Positions 29,288 to 40,256 of a stretch of 64,000 nucleotides of DNA are shown piece after piece. The stretch is taken from the NCBI RefSeq assembly GCF_900129155.1, contig NZ_FQVF01000014.1, positions 80,497 to 144,496 on the forward strand. The letters are read 5' to 3'. A program made the translations under genes and the position numbers. Position 1 is the stretch's first letter, and the number at the start of each line of letters is the position of its first letter. Source of the stretch: Marinomonas polaris DSM 16579 (GTDB lineage: Bacteria; Pseudomonadota; Gammaproteobacteria; Pseudomonadales; Marinomonadaceae). The notes beneath the pieces were generated by a model that saw nothing but the letters and a program-made list of their open reading frames with translations, ran no database searches and was not told the DNA's origin.

Positions 29288-29558
29288 GGCTCGTTTTTCA
29301 CCGTTAGTATTTGCTATCGGTGTTGTTGTTTTAGTGATTGTTTCAATTGCTGTTGTTATTCAGGTATACGATTTTAGGAAGGATTTCTCTTACCTTCAAA
29401 CATTGAAGCAAGATGAAGTGGATTATGAAGTGAAATGGGGCCAGTTGCTTCTTGAACAAAGTGCACTAACCCAGCCAAGTCGCTTAGAGCAAGCGGCTAT
29501 TAAAGATTTAAAAATGCACGCACCCTCTCAGGATGAATTGATAATAGTGAAACCATGA
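29280..29558 (+). CDS. ftsL: Cell division protein FtsL
   Basis: A small bitopic divisome protein that works with FtsB and FtsQ to activate FtsWI. I infer a GTG start at 29280, giving 92 residues, with GGAG 7 nt upstream. An in-frame ATG further up (29229) would add 17 residues translated from inside rsmH. One helix (about 7-28, LVFAIGVVVLVIVSIAVVIQV) is followed by a periplasmic coiled-coil. The protein is shorter than the 121-residue E. coli FtsL. Its stop overlaps the ftsI start by 4 nt. Confidence 0.88.
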   Translation: MIKARFSPLVFAIGVVVLVIVSIAVVIQVYDFRKDFSYLQTLKQDEVDYEVKWGQLLLEQSALTQPSRLEQAAIKDLKMHAPSQDELIIVKP

Positions 29559-31318
29559 ATATTGAAGACAGTGTTCACACTCCAGGAAAATGGCGCTTTA
29601 GATTTGTATATGGCGTCGCTTTGTTATTGTTTCTTATTGCGGGCGGTCGACTATTTTATTTGACTGTTGTTGATAAGGCGTTTCTACAAAACCAAGGCGA
29701 GATGAGAGCTGTACGCACAGAAGCCATTCCGGCGACCCGAGGTATGATTCTGGATCGTCGTGGAGAGCCTTTGGCTGTTAGTACGCCAACTTGGACGATA
29801 ATTGCTAATCCAAGAGCCTTATGGAAGCTTCCTCGAGATCCTTCTTTAAATATTGGCCCAGAGCAAGAGATTAAACGTCTAGCAGAAGTGATGGGGGTTG
29901 GTCGTGCTTGGCTACAAGAAAGATTTGAAGCTAATAAGACTCGTTCTTTTATGTATCTTCGACGTCAAATACCGCCTCATGAAGCTGATGCTATTATGGC
30001 GGCTAATGTTGTTGGGGTGAGTAAGACTAAAGAATATAAGCGTTTTTATCCTGCTGGTGAAGTGGCGTCTCATGTTGTTGGTTTTACCAATATCGATGAC
30101 AAAGGTCAGGAGGGTATCGAACTTGCTTATGATCAAGCTTTAGAAGGTCAGCCTGGTCGTCGAAGCTATGTGAAGGATCTTACTGGCAATATCATTCGTG
30201 GTGTTGGTGTTGAAGAAGCAGAGCATCCGGGTGAAAATATTGAGCTAAGTATTGATCTTAGATTGCAGTATTTGGCTTATCGAGAGCTTAAAGCTGCAGT
30301 GACGGAGCATCGCGCTACGTCTGCATCGGCGGTGATTTTAGACGTTAAGACTGGTGAAATCTTAGCGATGGTTAATCAGCCATCTTATAATCCAAATGAC
30401 CGTTCTAAACTGGAATATGAAGAGCTGCGCAATCGTGCTGTGATTGATTTGTTTGAACCAGGTTCTACCATGAAACCGTTCACTATTTCGGCGGCGTTGA
30501 TGTCTGGTCAATATACGACAGAGACAACAATTGATACCTCTCCCGGTTATTTGCGCTTTGGTCGTTATACTATCCGAGATGCCGCCAATTACGGTGTAAT
30601 CGATTTTGAAAAGTTGCTAATTAAATCGAGTAACGTAGGGGCGTCGAAAATTGCTTTGTCTTTACCTCAGGATGCGGTATGGAATATTGATTATGAATTA
30701 GGTATAGGTTCGCCTGTCGGAATTGGGTTTCCAGGAGAAGCATCCGGTGTTCTTCCGTCTCATCCTAAATGGCATCCATCTGAAATTGCTACTTTATCCT
30801 ATGGTTACGGCTTGTCTGTGTCTACATTGCAGTTGGCACAGGCTTATATGGTCTTAGCGAATGATGGTTATCGTGTTCCAGTTACAATGTTTAAGCAGGA
30901 TGCACCGCCTGCTGGTAAGCAAGTGATTCCTCAAAAAGTGGCTCATGATGTTGTGAAGATGATGGAGTCTGTTGTGCAGCGAGGTTCTGGTAAAGCTGCG
31001 CAAATCCCAGGTTATCGAGTCGCAGGCAAAACGGGAACTGTGCATAAAGTTGGTTCTAAAGGTTACGAATACGATCAATACATTGCCTTGTTTGCGGGGG
31101 TTGCGCCTGCGTCAAATCCTAGATTGGCAATGGTGGTAATGATTAATGATCCAAAAGGTCGTGAATATTATGGCGGTGAGGTTGCTGCGCCAGTATTTTC
31201 TCGCGTTATGGAAGGAGCGTTAACAACTCTGAATATTTATCCTGATTTGCCAGAAGGGCTCAGAGAAGTTCGTTTAGAGTCTAAAAAAGTTCCTTATCAA
31301 GTTGTACAGGGTGGTTAA
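29555..31318 (+). CDS. ftsI: Septal peptidoglycan transpeptidase FtsI (PBP3)
   Basis: Crosslinks septal peptidoglycan as partner of FtsW. The protein is 587 residues. A cytoplasmic N terminus and one helix (about 19-36) precede the class B PBP dimerisation domain (TRGMILDRRGEPLAVS). The transpeptidase domain has the active-site Ser304 in GSTMKP, an SSN motif (KSSNVGASK) and KTGT. The start overlaps the ftsL stop. murE begins directly after the TAA. Confidence 0.97.
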   Translation: MNIEDSVHTPGKWRFRFVYGVALLLFLIAGGRLFYLTVVDKAFLQNQGEMRAVRTEAIPATRGMILDRRGEPLAVSTPTWTIIANPRALWKLPRDPSLNIGPEQEIKRLAEVMGVGRAWLQERFEANKTRSFMYLRRQIPPHEADAIMAANVVGVSKTKEYKRFYPAGEVASHVVGFTNIDDKGQEGIELAYDQALEGQPGRRSYVKDLTGNIIRGVGVEEAEHPGENIELSIDLRLQYLAYRELKAAVTEHRATSASAVILDVKTGEILAMVNQPSYNPNDRSKLEYEELRNRAVIDLFEPGSTMKPFTISAALMSGQYTTETTIDTSPGYLRFGRYTIRDAANYGVIDFEKLLIKSSNVGASKIALSLPQDAVWNIDYELGIGSPVGIGFPGEASGVLPSHPKWHPSEIATLSYGYGLSVSTLQLAQAYMVLANDGYRVPVTMFKQDAPPAGKQVIPQKVAHDVVKMMESVVQRGSGKAAQIPGYRVAGKTGTVHKVGSKGYEYDQYIALFAGVAPASNPRLAMVVMINDPKGREYYGGEVAAPVFSRVMEGALTTLNIYPDLPEGLREVRLESKKVPYQVVQGG

Positions 31319-32785
31319 ATGGGGCAAATAACACATGCTCAACTGCTTAATTTGGCGGGTTATTCTTTGGAGGATAACTCGCATTCTGCTTTATATAACC
31401 ATCTGGAAACTGACAGTCGCAAAGTGGGTCGGGAAGGTGTTTTTTTTGCTTTGCCTGGTGTAACTTCAAATGGCTGGGAATATTTAGATGATGTCATTGA
31501 GCTAGGTTGTAAGATCGCGGTTGTTCCTTCTGAATTAAATTTGCAGCGTGATGATATTGAACTTGTTTCTGTTGCTAACCCAGCTGAGCTGTTAATTACT
31601 TGTTTACATAGTTTTTTTGGTCGTATGCCGCAGCGTATGGTGGCAGTGACTGGCACCAATGGCAAATCTTCTATTTGTTTTTATATTGCTCAGCTCGCTA
31701 AATATATTGGCTTTTCGAGTGGGTTGGTTGGTACTTTTGGTGTTGGGCCTTTGGACCGTTTGACAGAAGCTAAGCAAACGACACCTGATCTTCTCTCTTT
31801 ACATCTCACTTTGATGAAAATGGCTGAAATAGGCGTCGATTTTGTTGCTTTTGAGGCGTCGTCGCACGCTTTAGATCAGGGGCGTATTGAAGGCGTTCCT
31901 TTTCAAACCGCTGTATTTTCAAATCTTTCTCGTGATCATCTCGATTATCATGGCGATATGAATTCCTACGCTTTAGCTAAGCAGCGTTTGTTTGCTTTTG
32001 ATAGTTTATCTCATTCCATATTTTGTCTTGATGATAGTTATGCTGGTTTTATGGCGGAAGCTGCGGCTGGTTCGAGTCGCCATTATTATAGTGAGCAAAA
32101 CTCGCAAGCTGATTTTTATGTGAAGCAGTTAGTGTTGGAGCCGGCAGGTTGTAGATTTATTTTGTGTCACCCGGAAGGTGAAACTCCCGTATTTTTGCCA
32201 TTGTTAGGGCGTTTTAATGTGCAGAATGCCCTAGCTGCTTTAGTAAGTCTTTGGTATGAGGTAAGAGATAAATCGACCTTAATAAACGGTCTCTCTACAT
32301 TAAGTGGTGCGCCTGGTCGTATGGATAAGGTTGAGTTACCAAATGCCCCTCTTGTCGTTGTTGATTTTGCGCACACTGCCGATGCTTTGGGAGTCGCTTT
32401 GCAGGCATTAAAAGAGCATACGAATGGTCGATTAATCTGTGTGTTTGGTTGTGGTGGTGATAGAGATCGAGGTAAACGACCTCTAATGATGGCGGCAGCT
32501 ATGCAAAATGCTGATTACGTATGGTTAACATCAGATAATCCTCGTACTGAATCCATAGAGCAAATATTTTCTGATGTCTTAGCGCAAACAAACGAGGATG
32601 AGGCATTTAGTTTTGAGCCTGATCGTCGAGCGGCTATTCGTCAGGCCGTTTTGTCGGCTGGACCTAATGATGTGGTTCTTATTGCTGGAAAAGGACATGA
32701 AACTTATCAGGATGTTCAGGGTGTTAAACATCATTTCAATGACAAAGAAGAGGCGCTGAGAGCGTTGGAGGCTTATGTTAATTAA
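31319..32785 (+). CDS. murE: UDP-MurNAc-L-Ala-D-Glu:meso-diaminopimelate ligase
   Basis: Adds the third stem-peptide residue. The protein is 488 residues with the three Mur ligase domains. The ATP-binding TGTNGKSS lies near 110-117. The DNPR motif (about 406-409) marks specificity for meso-diaminopimelate rather than lysine, so the wall is of the usual Gram-negative type. The ATG follows the ftsI stop with no gap, and the end overlaps murF by 11 nt. Confidence 0.97.
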   Translation: MGQITHAQLLNLAGYSLEDNSHSALYNHLETDSRKVGREGVFFALPGVTSNGWEYLDDVIELGCKIAVVPSELNLQRDDIELVSVANPAELLITCLHSFFGRMPQRMVAVTGTNGKSSICFYIAQLAKYIGFSSGLVGTFGVGPLDRLTEAKQTTPDLLSLHLTLMKMAEIGVDFVAFEASSHALDQGRIEGVPFQTAVFSNLSRDHLDYHGDMNSYALAKQRLFAFDSLSHSIFCLDDSYAGFMAEAAAGSSRHYYSEQNSQADFYVKQLVLEPAGCRFILCHPEGETPVFLPLLGRFNVQNALAALVSLWYEVRDKSTLINGLSTLSGAPGRMDKVELPNAPLVVVDFAHTADALGVALQALKEHTNGRLICVFGCGGDRDRGKRPLMMAAAMQNADYVWLTSDNPRTESIEQIFSDVLAQTNEDEAFSFEPDRRAAIRQAVLSAGPNDVVLIAGKGHETYQDVQGVKHHFNDKEEALRALEAYVN

Positions 32786-34121
32786 CCTTACTCTTTCAGA
32801 TATCGCCGAAGCTTGCGGCGGCCAACTTATCGGTGAAAATTGCGTGTTAAATGCAGTTATTACTGATACAAGGAAAATAACTTCAGGCTGTGTCTTCGTT
32901 GCCTTAAAAGGTGAGCGTTTTGATGGACATGATTATATAGGGCAAGCGGTTCAAGAAGGTGCTGTTGGTGTTGTCTCTGATCGAGATGTTGATGCGCCTA
33001 ATTATGTTAAAGTTGTGGACACCACATTAGCTTATGGTGTGATTGCTCGCTTGATTCGGGATGCCTTTAAGGGACCTGTTGTATGCATTACAGGCAGTAA
33101 TGGTAAAACAACCGTAAAAGATTGGTTGGCTCAGTCCCTTACGGATAAAAATGTGTTAAAAACACGCGCCAATTTGAACAATCAAATAGGTGTGCCACAA
33201 ACGCTTCTTGAGTTAGATGCTGATCACGATGTTGCAGTCATAGAGGCGGGGACTAGTTTTACTGGCGAAATTCCTCTGTTGGCTAAGATTGCGTTTCCAG
33301 ACATCGTTATATTGACGAATGCCAGTGGAAGTCATTTTGAAGGATTGGGTGGTATTGAGGATATTGCAAAAGAAAAAGGAGCGTTGATTTCTGGCTCCTC
33401 GCCCAATGCTAGCATAATTCTAAATGCTGATGATGAGTACTTCGATTATTGGTGTAGTTTAGCTGGAGATCGTCAGGTTTATTCTTTTGGATTTACTGAA
33501 TCTGCCGATCTTTATGTGTCTGATATTGAGTTGAGTGCTGAGTCTAGTTTAGCTGTGTTTAATTACAATGGGGGAGCTCAATCCGTCTCTATTGCTGGTG
33601 CTGGAAAGCATCAAATTGCAAACGGTATGGCCGTTGTTTTGGCTATGTTAGTAATGGGGATTGATTTTAAACAAGCGGCTGATAAATTAGCCACCCCTGT
33701 GCTAGTTTCTGGACGATTAGAGCGGCTTAAAGCAAAAAATGGCGCTCTATTAATCAATGATTGTTACAATGCCAGCCCAGCGTCTGTTGAGGCGGCTATT
33801 GATGTTCTTGCAATTCAGCCAGTAGAAGAAACTTGGTTGATTTTAGGGGCTTTAGCTGAGCTTGGTGCTCAAAGAGATGACATTCATCATGGCTTAGGGG
33901 TATATGCTAAAAACAAAGGGATTTCGTGTTTGATTTGTGTCGGTCCCGTAGCGAGTATTGCTGGTGCTGCTTTTAGAAGTGAAGGTGGTAACGCTATTTT
34001 TTGTAATACTCATAATGAAGCGGCGACAGTAGTTCGTCCGCTAGATAAAAAACACGCTATTTTAGTCAAAGGTTCTCGTTCGGCTAAAATGGAAAATGTC
34101 ATTGAAGCACTAATTAATTAG
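32775..34121 (+). CDS. murF: UDP-MurNAc-tripeptide:D-Ala-D-Ala ligase
   Basis: Adds D-Ala-D-Ala to complete the UDP-MurNAc-pentapeptide. The protein is 448 residues. The P-loop GSNGKTT begins near 107, and [18 protein letters not shown] is the typical C-domain signature. The ATG at 32775 lies inside the murE end, an 11-nt overlap longer than the 4-nt overlaps elsewhere in this cluster. Confidence 0.97.
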   Translation: MLINLTLSDIAEACGGQLIGENCVLNAVITDTRKITSGCVFVALKGERFDGHDYIGQAVQEGAVGVVSDRDVDAPNYVKVVDTTLAYGVIARLIRDAFKGPVVCITGSNGKTTVKDWLAQSLTDKNVLKTRANLNNQIGVPQTLLELDADHDVAVIEAGTSFTGEIPLLAKIAFPDIVILTNASGSHFEGLGGIEDIAKEKGALISGSSPNASIILNADDEYFDYWCSLAGDRQVYSFGFTESADLYVSDIELSAESSLAVFNYNGGAQSVSIAGAGKHQIANGMAVVLAMLVMGIDFKQAADKLATPVLVSGRLERLKAKNGALLINDCYNASPASVEAAIDVLAIQPVEETWLILGALAELGAQRDDIHHGLGVYAKNKGISCLICVGPVASIAGAAFRSEGGNAIFCNTHNEAATVVRPLDKKHAILVKGSRSAKMENVIEALIN

Positions 34122-34135
34122 GATATTCCTTACCA

Positions 34136-35218
34136 ATGTTACTTCTGTTAACGGCTTATTTAAGTAAATATCATACATTTTTTACGGTATTTAATTACTT
34201 GTCTCTGCGCGCCATTTTAGGTGTTCTCACTGCATTGGCTATTTCTCTATTAGTTGGCAATAAGGTTATTGTTTTGTTGCAGCGCTTGCAAATTGGTCAG
34301 GCGGTTCGCAGTGATGGGCCTCAAACGCATTTAGCGAAAGCTGGAACGCCAACTATGGGTGGCGCGCTTATTATTTTTTCGATTTCTGTTAGTACTCTTT
34401 TGTGGGGTGATTTGCGTAATCAATACGTTTGGGTTGTTTTATTGGTTATGTTGGCATTCGGTGTTGTTGGCTGGGTTGATGATTATCGAAAAGTAGTGGA
34501 GAAAAATCCACGAGGTCTTCCTGGTCGATGGAAATATTTTTGGCAGAGTGTGTTTGGTTTGGCTGCTGCGTTTTATTTGTATTACACCGCAAGCACGCCT
34601 GCTGAAACAGCCTTAATTGTGCCTCTTTTTAAAGATGTTGCGATCCCTTTGGGTATGTTTTTTATTGTGCTGACTTATTTCGTTATTGTCGGTACAAGTA
34701 ATGCAGTAAATTTAACCGATGGACTGGATGGTTTGGCGATTCTACCAACCGTGTTGGTGGGTGGTGCTCTTGGTGTGTTTGCTTATTTGACCGGTAATAT
34801 TCGATTTGCTGATTATCTGCTTATCCCTTATGTACATGGTTCCGGTGAGTTGCTGGTGTTTTGTGCCGCTCTTGCTGGGGCTGGTTTGGGTTTTTTATGG
34901 TTTAACACTTACCCTGCACAAATTTTTATGGGTGATGTGGGGTCTTTGGCTTTAGGTGCTGCGTTGGGAACAATTGCGGTTATTGTTCGCCAAGAATTAG
35001 TTTTGTTTATTATGGGCGGCGTTTTTGTAATGGAAACGGTGTCGGTTATTTTGCAGGTTGCTTCTTACAAGTTAACTAAGCGAAGAATATTTAGAATGGC
35101 GCCGATTCATCATCATTTTGAATTAAAAGGTTGGGCTGAACCTAAAGTGATTGTGCGTTTTTGGATCATCACTGTTTGTCTTGTTTTAGTAGGTTTTGCC
35201 ACCTTAAAAGTACGTTAG
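34136..35218 (+). CDS. mraY: Phospho-MurNAc-pentapeptide transferase MraY
   Basis: Transfers phospho-MurNAc-pentapeptide to undecaprenyl phosphate, giving lipid I. It is a 360-residue inner-membrane protein with about ten helices. The catalytic motifs are clear: GWVDDYRKV (Asp-Asp), [21 protein letters not shown] and the cytoplasmic MAPIHHHFE loop. It starts 14 nt after murF. Confidence 0.97.
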   Translation: MLLLLTAYLSKYHTFFTVFNYLSLRAILGVLTALAISLLVGNKVIVLLQRLQIGQAVRSDGPQTHLAKAGTPTMGGALIIFSISVSTLLWGDLRNQYVWVVLLVMLAFGVVGWVDDYRKVVEKNPRGLPGRWKYFWQSVFGLAAAFYLYYTASTPAETALIVPLFKDVAIPLGMFFIVLTYFVIVGTSNAVNLTDGLDGLAILPTVLVGGALGVFAYLTGNIRFADYLLIPYVHGSGELLVFCAALAGAGLGFLWFNTYPAQIFMGDVGSLALGAALGTIAVIVRQELVLFIMGGVFVMETVSVILQVASYKLTKRRIFRMAPIHHHFELKGWAEPKVIVRFWIITVCLVLVGFATLKVR

Positions 35219-35227
35219 GAGTTTTGC

Positions 35228-36577
35228 ATGTCGTTGATCGGGTCAGATCGGGTAAGAGCCGTTGTAGGCTTGGGTGCGACAGGCTTGTCTTGCGTACGCT
35301 TTTTAGCTAGCAAGGGAATTGAGTTTTATGTGGTGGATTCTCGTGATAATCCACCAGGATTGGAGCAGGCGAAAGAGTTTTGTTCGCAAGAGCGAATTTT
35401 CACGGGCGATTTAGAAGTGCTTGAAACCCTTGGTGTAACGGAGTTGTTCGTTAGTCCTGGGGTTGCTTTGCGCACACCTGTTCTGGCTCGCTTGGCTGAA
35501 CGTGGTGTTGCGATGCGCGGCGATATCGATTTGTTTCGTGATTATGTCAATGCGCCTTTTGTTGCGATTACCGGATCTAATGCCAAAAGTACAGTCACAA
35601 CATTGGTAGCTTTGTTACTTCAGGCTTGCGGAAAAAATGCCATAGCGGGCGGTAATTTAGGCTTGCCTGCATTGGATCTACTTTCTCCAAATGCCGATTT
35701 TTATGTGCTTGAGTTATCTAGCTTTCAGCTTGAAACAACACACGCACTGCAGGCCGATCTGGCCTGTCTTCTTAATGTCTCCGAAGATCATATGGATCGT
35801 TACAAAGATCTTTATGAGTATCAACGCGTCAAGCAAAAAGTCTATCGAGGTTGTAAAACTGCCGTTTGTAACAAGCAAGACATCTTAACGGCGCCATTGC
35901 TGGCTGAAGGTGTTCCTGTTCGTGCATTTACAACAAAAAGTCCTGATTTAAAAGAGTATGGTATGCTCAAAGATGGTGATGGGGCTTGGTTGTGTAAGGG
36001 TGTTGAGCGGCTTTATCACACGTCACAAATTGCTTTGAAGGGCTCTCATAATCACGCCAATGTGTTGGCGGCTCTAGCTATGCTTGAATTGCTGGGCGTG
36101 GATGTTCTGTCTGAGGCAGTAGGAAAGGTACTGAAAGAGTTTGGTGGTTTGCCTCATCGTTGTGAAACGGTTCGGGTTCTTAATGGCGTGACTTATATTA
36201 ATGATTCAAAAGGCACCAATGTTGGCGCGACGTTAGCTGCGCTTCAGGGGCTTGGATCGGCTGCTAATAAAAATATTTTACTTATTGCTGGCGGTGAAGG
36301 AAAGGGTGCGGATTTTCGTGCTCTTGCTAAACCCGTAAAGGATCTAGTGCGCACTGTTTATTTGTTTGGAAAAGATGCCGATCGTATTGCTGAAATTTTG
36401 CCTTCAGACACTGAAGTTAAGCACTTTGATACGTTAGACCAAATTGTGGCTAGTATTGGGCAGGATAGTAAAGAGGGGGAGATAATTTTATTTTCGCCAG
36501 CTTGTGCCAGTTTAGATATGTATAAAAACTATGAAATGCGCGGCGCGCATTTTGCCAGTTTGGTTGCTGAGTTATGA
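35228..36577 (+). CDS. murD: UDP-MurNAc-L-Ala:D-glutamate ligase
   Basis: Adds D-glutamate to UDP-MurNAc-L-Ala. The protein is 449 residues. The ATP-binding loop at about 116-122 reads GSNAKST, with Ala where many Mur ligases have Gly (GSNGKST). From memory this Ala also occurs in pseudomonad MurD, so it is probably a lineage trait and not a defect. Other blocks are LELSSFQLETTH, NVSEDHMDRY and YINDSKGTNVGAT. GGAG lies 8 nt before the ATG. The stop overlaps the ftsW start by 4 nt. Confidence 0.97.
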   Translation: MSLIGSDRVRAVVGLGATGLSCVRFLASKGIEFYVVDSRDNPPGLEQAKEFCSQERIFTGDLEVLETLGVTELFVSPGVALRTPVLARLAERGVAMRGDIDLFRDYVNAPFVAITGSNAKSTVTTLVALLLQACGKNAIAGGNLGLPALDLLSPNADFYVLELSSFQLETTHALQADLACLLNVSEDHMDRYKDLYEYQRVKQKVYRGCKTAVCNKQDILTAPLLAEGVPVRAFTTKSPDLKEYGMLKDGDGAWLCKGVERLYHTSQIALKGSHNHANVLAALAMLELLGVDVLSEAVGKVLKEFGGLPHRCETVRVLNGVTYINDSKGTNVGATLAALQGLGSAANKNILLIAGGEGKGADFRALAKPVKDLVRTVYLFGKDADRIAEILPSDTEVKHFDTLDQIVASIGQDSKEGEIILFSPACASLDMYKNYEMRGAHFASLVAEL

Positions 36578-37767
36578 CATGGTTGAAAATATTTGACCGA
36601 GTGTCTCTTCGTGAATTTGCTCAAGTTGATGCTGTTTTTGTTGCTGCTGTTGTTTCTATTTTGGCGCTAGGGATGGTTATGGTCTCTAGTGCGTCTATCT
36701 CTATTTCTGAAACTATCCATGGTCAACCCTATTTTTTTATGGTGAGGCAGGGTTTATATCTCGCTATTGGGCTGGTATTTGGTTGGGTGTTATTGTCTCT
36801 GCCAACGCATCAACTGCAAAAATGGGGTATTTTGATGATGGGCTTGTCTCTCATTTTACTTATTCTTGTGCTTATGCCTGGAATTGGAAAAAGTGTTAAT
36901 GGTAGTCGTCGTTGGATTAATTTGGTGGTATTTAACCTTCAGGCCTCGGAAGTCGCTAAAGTTTGTATGGTGGTTTATGTTTCTGGTTATCTAGTGCGAA
37001 GAGCTGACCGTGTTAGAGAGGGTTGGGTCGGCTTCGTTCTTCCGCTCTGTCTTTGTAGTATTTTTCTTTTGTTTTTGCTTTTTGAACCAGATTTTGGTGC
37101 GTCTGTAGTATTGCTAGGTACAGTGATGGTGTTGCTGTTTTTGGGCGGCGCACCCTTGTATCAGTTTTTACTTTTAATGGTTGGTGCCGTTTCAATGTTG
37201 GGCGTTGTTGCCATTTCTGAAAGTTATCGCTTAAAGCGTTTGATGAATTTTATAGACCCGTGGGCAGATCCTTTTAATGAAGGGTATCAGCTTAGTCAGG
37301 CTTTAATCGCTTATGGTCGTGGCGAGTGGTTTGGTTTGGGGTTGGGAAACAGTGTTCAAAAGCTATCTTATCTGCCTGAAGCTCATACAGACTTTGTGTT
37401 TTCTATTTGGGTTGAAGAAACGGGCATGTTTGGCGGTTTGTTGTTGATATGTTTGTTTGCGCTAATGGTTGCTCGCGCCTTTAAAATTGGTCGTCAAGCC
37501 ATGACGTTATCTCGACCTTTTGCTGCTTATATGTGTTTTGGTTTTTCAATTCTTATTTTGGCTCAAGTTATTATCAATATAGGTGTAAATACCGGCTTTT
37601 TGCCTACTAAGGGGCTTACTTTGCCATTAATCAGTTATGGCGGCAGTAGCCTGATAATTACCTTGGGGAGTTTGTTTGTTGTAGCGCGTGTCGATATTGA
37701 GAATAGACGGGCTGAGAAAGGTGATGGCTCTGGTGAGTCGATGAAAATGAAAGAGAGTACAAAATGA
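36574..37767 (+). CDS. ftsW: Septal peptidoglycan polymerase FtsW
   Basis: A SEDS-family glycosyltransferase that polymerises lipid II at the septum with FtsI. It has 397 residues and ten predicted helices. Family signatures are visible: GSRRWINL, LFEPDFGASVVL, the long periplasmic loop with GEWFGLGLGNSVQKLSYLPE and HTDFVFSIWVEETG, and LPLISYGGSS near the C terminus. The start overlaps the murD stop, and the stop overlaps the murG start by 4 nt. Confidence 0.97.
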   Translation: MTWLKIFDRVSLREFAQVDAVFVAAVVSILALGMVMVSSASISISETIHGQPYFFMVRQGLYLAIGLVFGWVLLSLPTHQLQKWGILMMGLSLILLILVLMPGIGKSVNGSRRWINLVVFNLQASEVAKVCMVVYVSGYLVRRADRVREGWVGFVLPLCLCSIFLLFLLFEPDFGASVVLLGTVMVLLFLGGAPLYQFLLLMVGAVSMLGVVAISESYRLKRLMNFIDPWADPFNEGYQLSQALIAYGRGEWFGLGLGNSVQKLSYLPEAHTDFVFSIWVEETGMFGGLLLICLFALMVARAFKIGRQAMTLSRPFAAYMCFGFSILILAQVIINIGVNTGFLPTKGLTLPLISYGGSSLIITLGSLFVVARVDIENRRAEKGDGSGESMKMKESTK

Positions 37768-38837
37768 GCGATGTCAAAAGAGTCGTTATAATGGCTGGTG
37801 GAACAGGCGGTCATATCTATCCAGCATTGGCTTGTGCTCAAAGTTTTAAGAATAAAGGTGTCGATGTTCAATGGCTTGGCTCTAAAGGTGGGATGGAGGA
37901 AACTCTTGTGCCTAAACATGACATAGCATTGCATTCTTTATCTATCAAAGGAGTGAGAGGCAAAGGAGTTTTAGGTCTTTTGGTCGCTCCTTTTAGGATC
38001 TTGCATGCTATTGGGCAGGCGGTGGCTGTTTTGCAAAAAATCAAGCCCGATGTCGTTCTAGGTATGGGTGGGTTTGTTGCAGGTCCTGGTGGCGTAGCTG
38101 CTAAAATTTTAGGTATTCCATTAGTCGTGCATGAGCAGAACGCCGTTGCTGGTACTACTAATAGGTTACTCTCTAAAGTAGCAAGTTTAAGGTTGCAGGC
38201 TTTTGATGGTGCACTACCTAACGCTATTAGCGTTGGTAATCCGATTCGAAGCGATATTTTGGAGCAGCGTGTTCGAGTATCAAGAAGCGGTGTCGCAAGG
38301 CCTTTGCGATTGCTTGTTGTGGGTGGGAGTTTGGGCGCAAAGGCGATTAACGATGTCATTCCTCAGGTTTTAGCGGAATGGCCTTTCACTCAGCGTTTAG
38401 ATGTATGGCATCAGACTGGTATTCGTAATTTTGAAGCGGTATCAGAACTTTATAAAGAGGCAAAGGTTGACGCTCGTGTTGAGGCCTACTTGGATAATAT
38501 GGATCAAGCATATTATTGGGCTGATATTGTGTTGTGCCGAGCTGGCGCTATGACGGTGAGTGAGCTTGCTGTTGCCGGCTTGCCTTCCATTTTAGTGCCT
38601 TATCCGCATGCTATAGATGATCACCAAACGGCAAATGCGTGTTATTTAGAAAAAGTTGGGGCTGCATATCTTTTGCCGCAACCACAGCTAGGTTGTGAAA
38701 AAATCATTTCTTTGCTTTCTGGTTTTGTAGAAAGTGAAGAGACATTATTGAAAATGGGTGAGCAGGCCAAGCTGGTTGCTCGTCCAAATGCGACACAAGA
38801 AGTTGTTGCACACTGTTTAAGGTTAATAAAATCATGA
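37764..38837 (+). CDS. murG: UDP-GlcNAc:undecaprenyl-PP-MurNAc-pentapeptide GlcNAc transferase
   Basis: A peripheral inner-membrane GT-B enzyme that turns lipid I into lipid II. The protein is 357 residues. The N-terminal glycine-rich loop [14 protein letters not shown] (about 10-23), the second loop [13 protein letters not shown], and the UDP-GlcNAc-binding [19 protein letters not shown] segment are intact. It overlaps ftsW and murC by 4 nt on either side. Confidence 0.97.
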   Translation: MSDVKRVVIMAGGTGGHIYPALACAQSFKNKGVDVQWLGSKGGMEETLVPKHDIALHSLSIKGVRGKGVLGLLVAPFRILHAIGQAVAVLQKIKPDVVLGMGGFVAGPGGVAAKILGIPLVVHEQNAVAGTTNRLLSKVASLRLQAFDGALPNAISVGNPIRSDILEQRVRVSRSGVARPLRLLVVGGSLGAKAINDVIPQVLAEWPFTQRLDVWHQTGIRNFEAVSELYKEAKVDARVEAYLDNMDQAYYWADIVLCRAGAMTVSELAVAGLPSILVPYPHAIDDHQTANACYLEKVGAAYLLPQPQLGCEKIISLLSGFVESEETLLKMGEQAKLVARPNATQEVVAHCLRLIKS

Positions 38838-40255
38838 TTGATATTAAAGCTCAGTACGATATTCCTACGATGCGCCGTATTCAAAATATCCACTTTATTG
38901 GTATTGGTGGTGTTGGTATGTGTGGTATTGCAGAGGTATTGCATAACCAAGGCTATCAAGTTTCAGGGTCTGATCTTAAAGCGTCGTCTACCACGGAACG
39001 TTTAGAAGAATTAGGTATCAAGATTTATCTAGGGCATTTAGAAGAAAACGTTTATGACGCCCATGTGATTGTGGTGTCTACCGCGATAAATGAACAAAAC
39101 CCAGAAATCATCTGGGGTAAAGAACATAGAATTCCGATTGTTCGAAGAGCAGAAATGCTGGCTGAATTAATGCGTTATCGCCATGGTATTGCTGTAGCGG
39201 GTACTCATGGCAAAACAACGACAACGAGCTTGATGGCATCTATATTAGCGGCTACTGGTGAAGCGCCAACATTTGTTATTGGTGGGCGTTTAACTAGCGC
39301 TGGGGCAAATGCACAATTGGGTAGTAGTGCTTATCTTGTTGCTGAGGCTGATGAAAGTGATGCGTCATTCCTGCATTTGCAACCACAGACGGTGATAGTG
39401 ACTAATATCGATGAAGATCATATGGACACTTATGATGGTGACTTTGAAAAGGTTAAGCATACTTTCATTGAGTTTGTGCATAACCTGCCTTTTTATGGTT
39501 TAGCTGTTTTATGTGTTGATGACGAAAATGTTCGTGAAATTCTGCCTTCTTTGAGTCGCCCAGTTTTAACGTATGGTATTGATCAAGAAGCGGACTTTTA
39601 TGCGACTGAGATTGTGCAAACTGGCCGTTATTGTGAGTTTTTGGCGCATCGTCCTGAAGGTGAGCCCTTGAAAATTCGCTTGCCGATGCCAGGTCGTCAC
39701 AATGTACTTAATGCTCTTGCAACGATTGCTGTTGCCACCGATTTGGGTGTTGAAGCAATAGCTATCCAAGCTGGACTAATGGGCTTTGAAGGTGTCGGGC
39801 GCCGTTTTCAAGAGCAGAAACCGTTAGAGCTTCCTAATCGTTCGAGTGTTATGTTTGTTGATGACTATGGTCATCACCCGAGTGAAGTATTAGCAACTAT
39901 TAAGGCGATCCGTGCAGGTTGGCCTGAGAAGCGCTTAGTCATGGTTTATCAGCCGCATCGTTATACTCGAACCCGTGATCTTTATGAAGATTTTGTGCGA
40001 GTTCTGTCTCAAGTGGATGTTTTGCTCTTGCTGGATGTTTACTCCGCTGGCGAAGCGCCTATCAACGGTGCTGACAGTCGTTCTTTGTGTGGCAGTATTC
40101 GTCAGCGGGGTAATGTTGATCCTATTCATGTTGGTAGTGAGGCGGATTTACGTTCTATTTTGAGTAATGTTTTGCGCGAAGGTGATTTGTTGATTACGCA
40201 AGGTGCTGGTGATATCGGTATGGTTTCTAAAAACTTATCAGTGAGCGGAATTTAA
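38834..40255 (+). CDS. murC: UDP-N-acetylmuramate:L-alanine ligase
   Basis: Starts the stem peptide by joining L-Ala to UDP-MurNAc. The protein is 473 residues. An N-terminal Rossmann motif ([14 protein letters not shown], about 23-36) binds UDP-MurNAc. The P-loop GTHGKTTT begins near 123. [11 protein letters not shown] and [14 protein letters not shown] are typical C-domain blocks. The start overlaps the murG stop, and ddl follows after one base. Confidence 0.97.
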   Translation: MIDIKAQYDIPTMRRIQNIHFIGIGGVGMCGIAEVLHNQGYQVSGSDLKASSTTERLEELGIKIYLGHLEENVYDAHVIVVSTAINEQNPEIIWGKEHRIPIVRRAEMLAELMRYRHGIAVAGTHGKTTTTSLMASILAATGEAPTFVIGGRLTSAGANAQLGSSAYLVAEADESDASFLHLQPQTVIVTNIDEDHMDTYDGDFEKVKHTFIEFVHNLPFYGLAVLCVDDENVREILPSLSRPVLTYGIDQEADFYATEIVQTGRYCEFLAHRPEGEPLKIRLPMPGRHNVLNALATIAVATDLGVEAIAIQAGLMGFEGVGRRFQEQKPLELPNRSSVMFVDDYGHHPSEVLATIKAIRAGWPEKRLVMVYQPHRYTRTRDLYEDFVRVLSQVDVLLLLDVYSAGEAPINGADSRSLCGSIRQRGNVDPIHVGSEADLRSILSNVLREGDLLITQGAGDIGMVSKNLSVSGI

Positions 40256-40256
40256 T

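Noticed and set aside
35573..35593. Damaged ATP-binding loop in MurD (GSNAKST)
   Set aside because: The same Ala is, from memory, usual in pseudomonad MurD, and the rest of the protein is intact, so it is taken as a lineage variant.
37868..38359. 163-codon minus-strand ORF inside murG
   Set aside because: murG is complete with all motifs on the plus strand. The antisense frame is rich in Pro and Thr, as expected from reversed codons, and has no ribosome-binding site.
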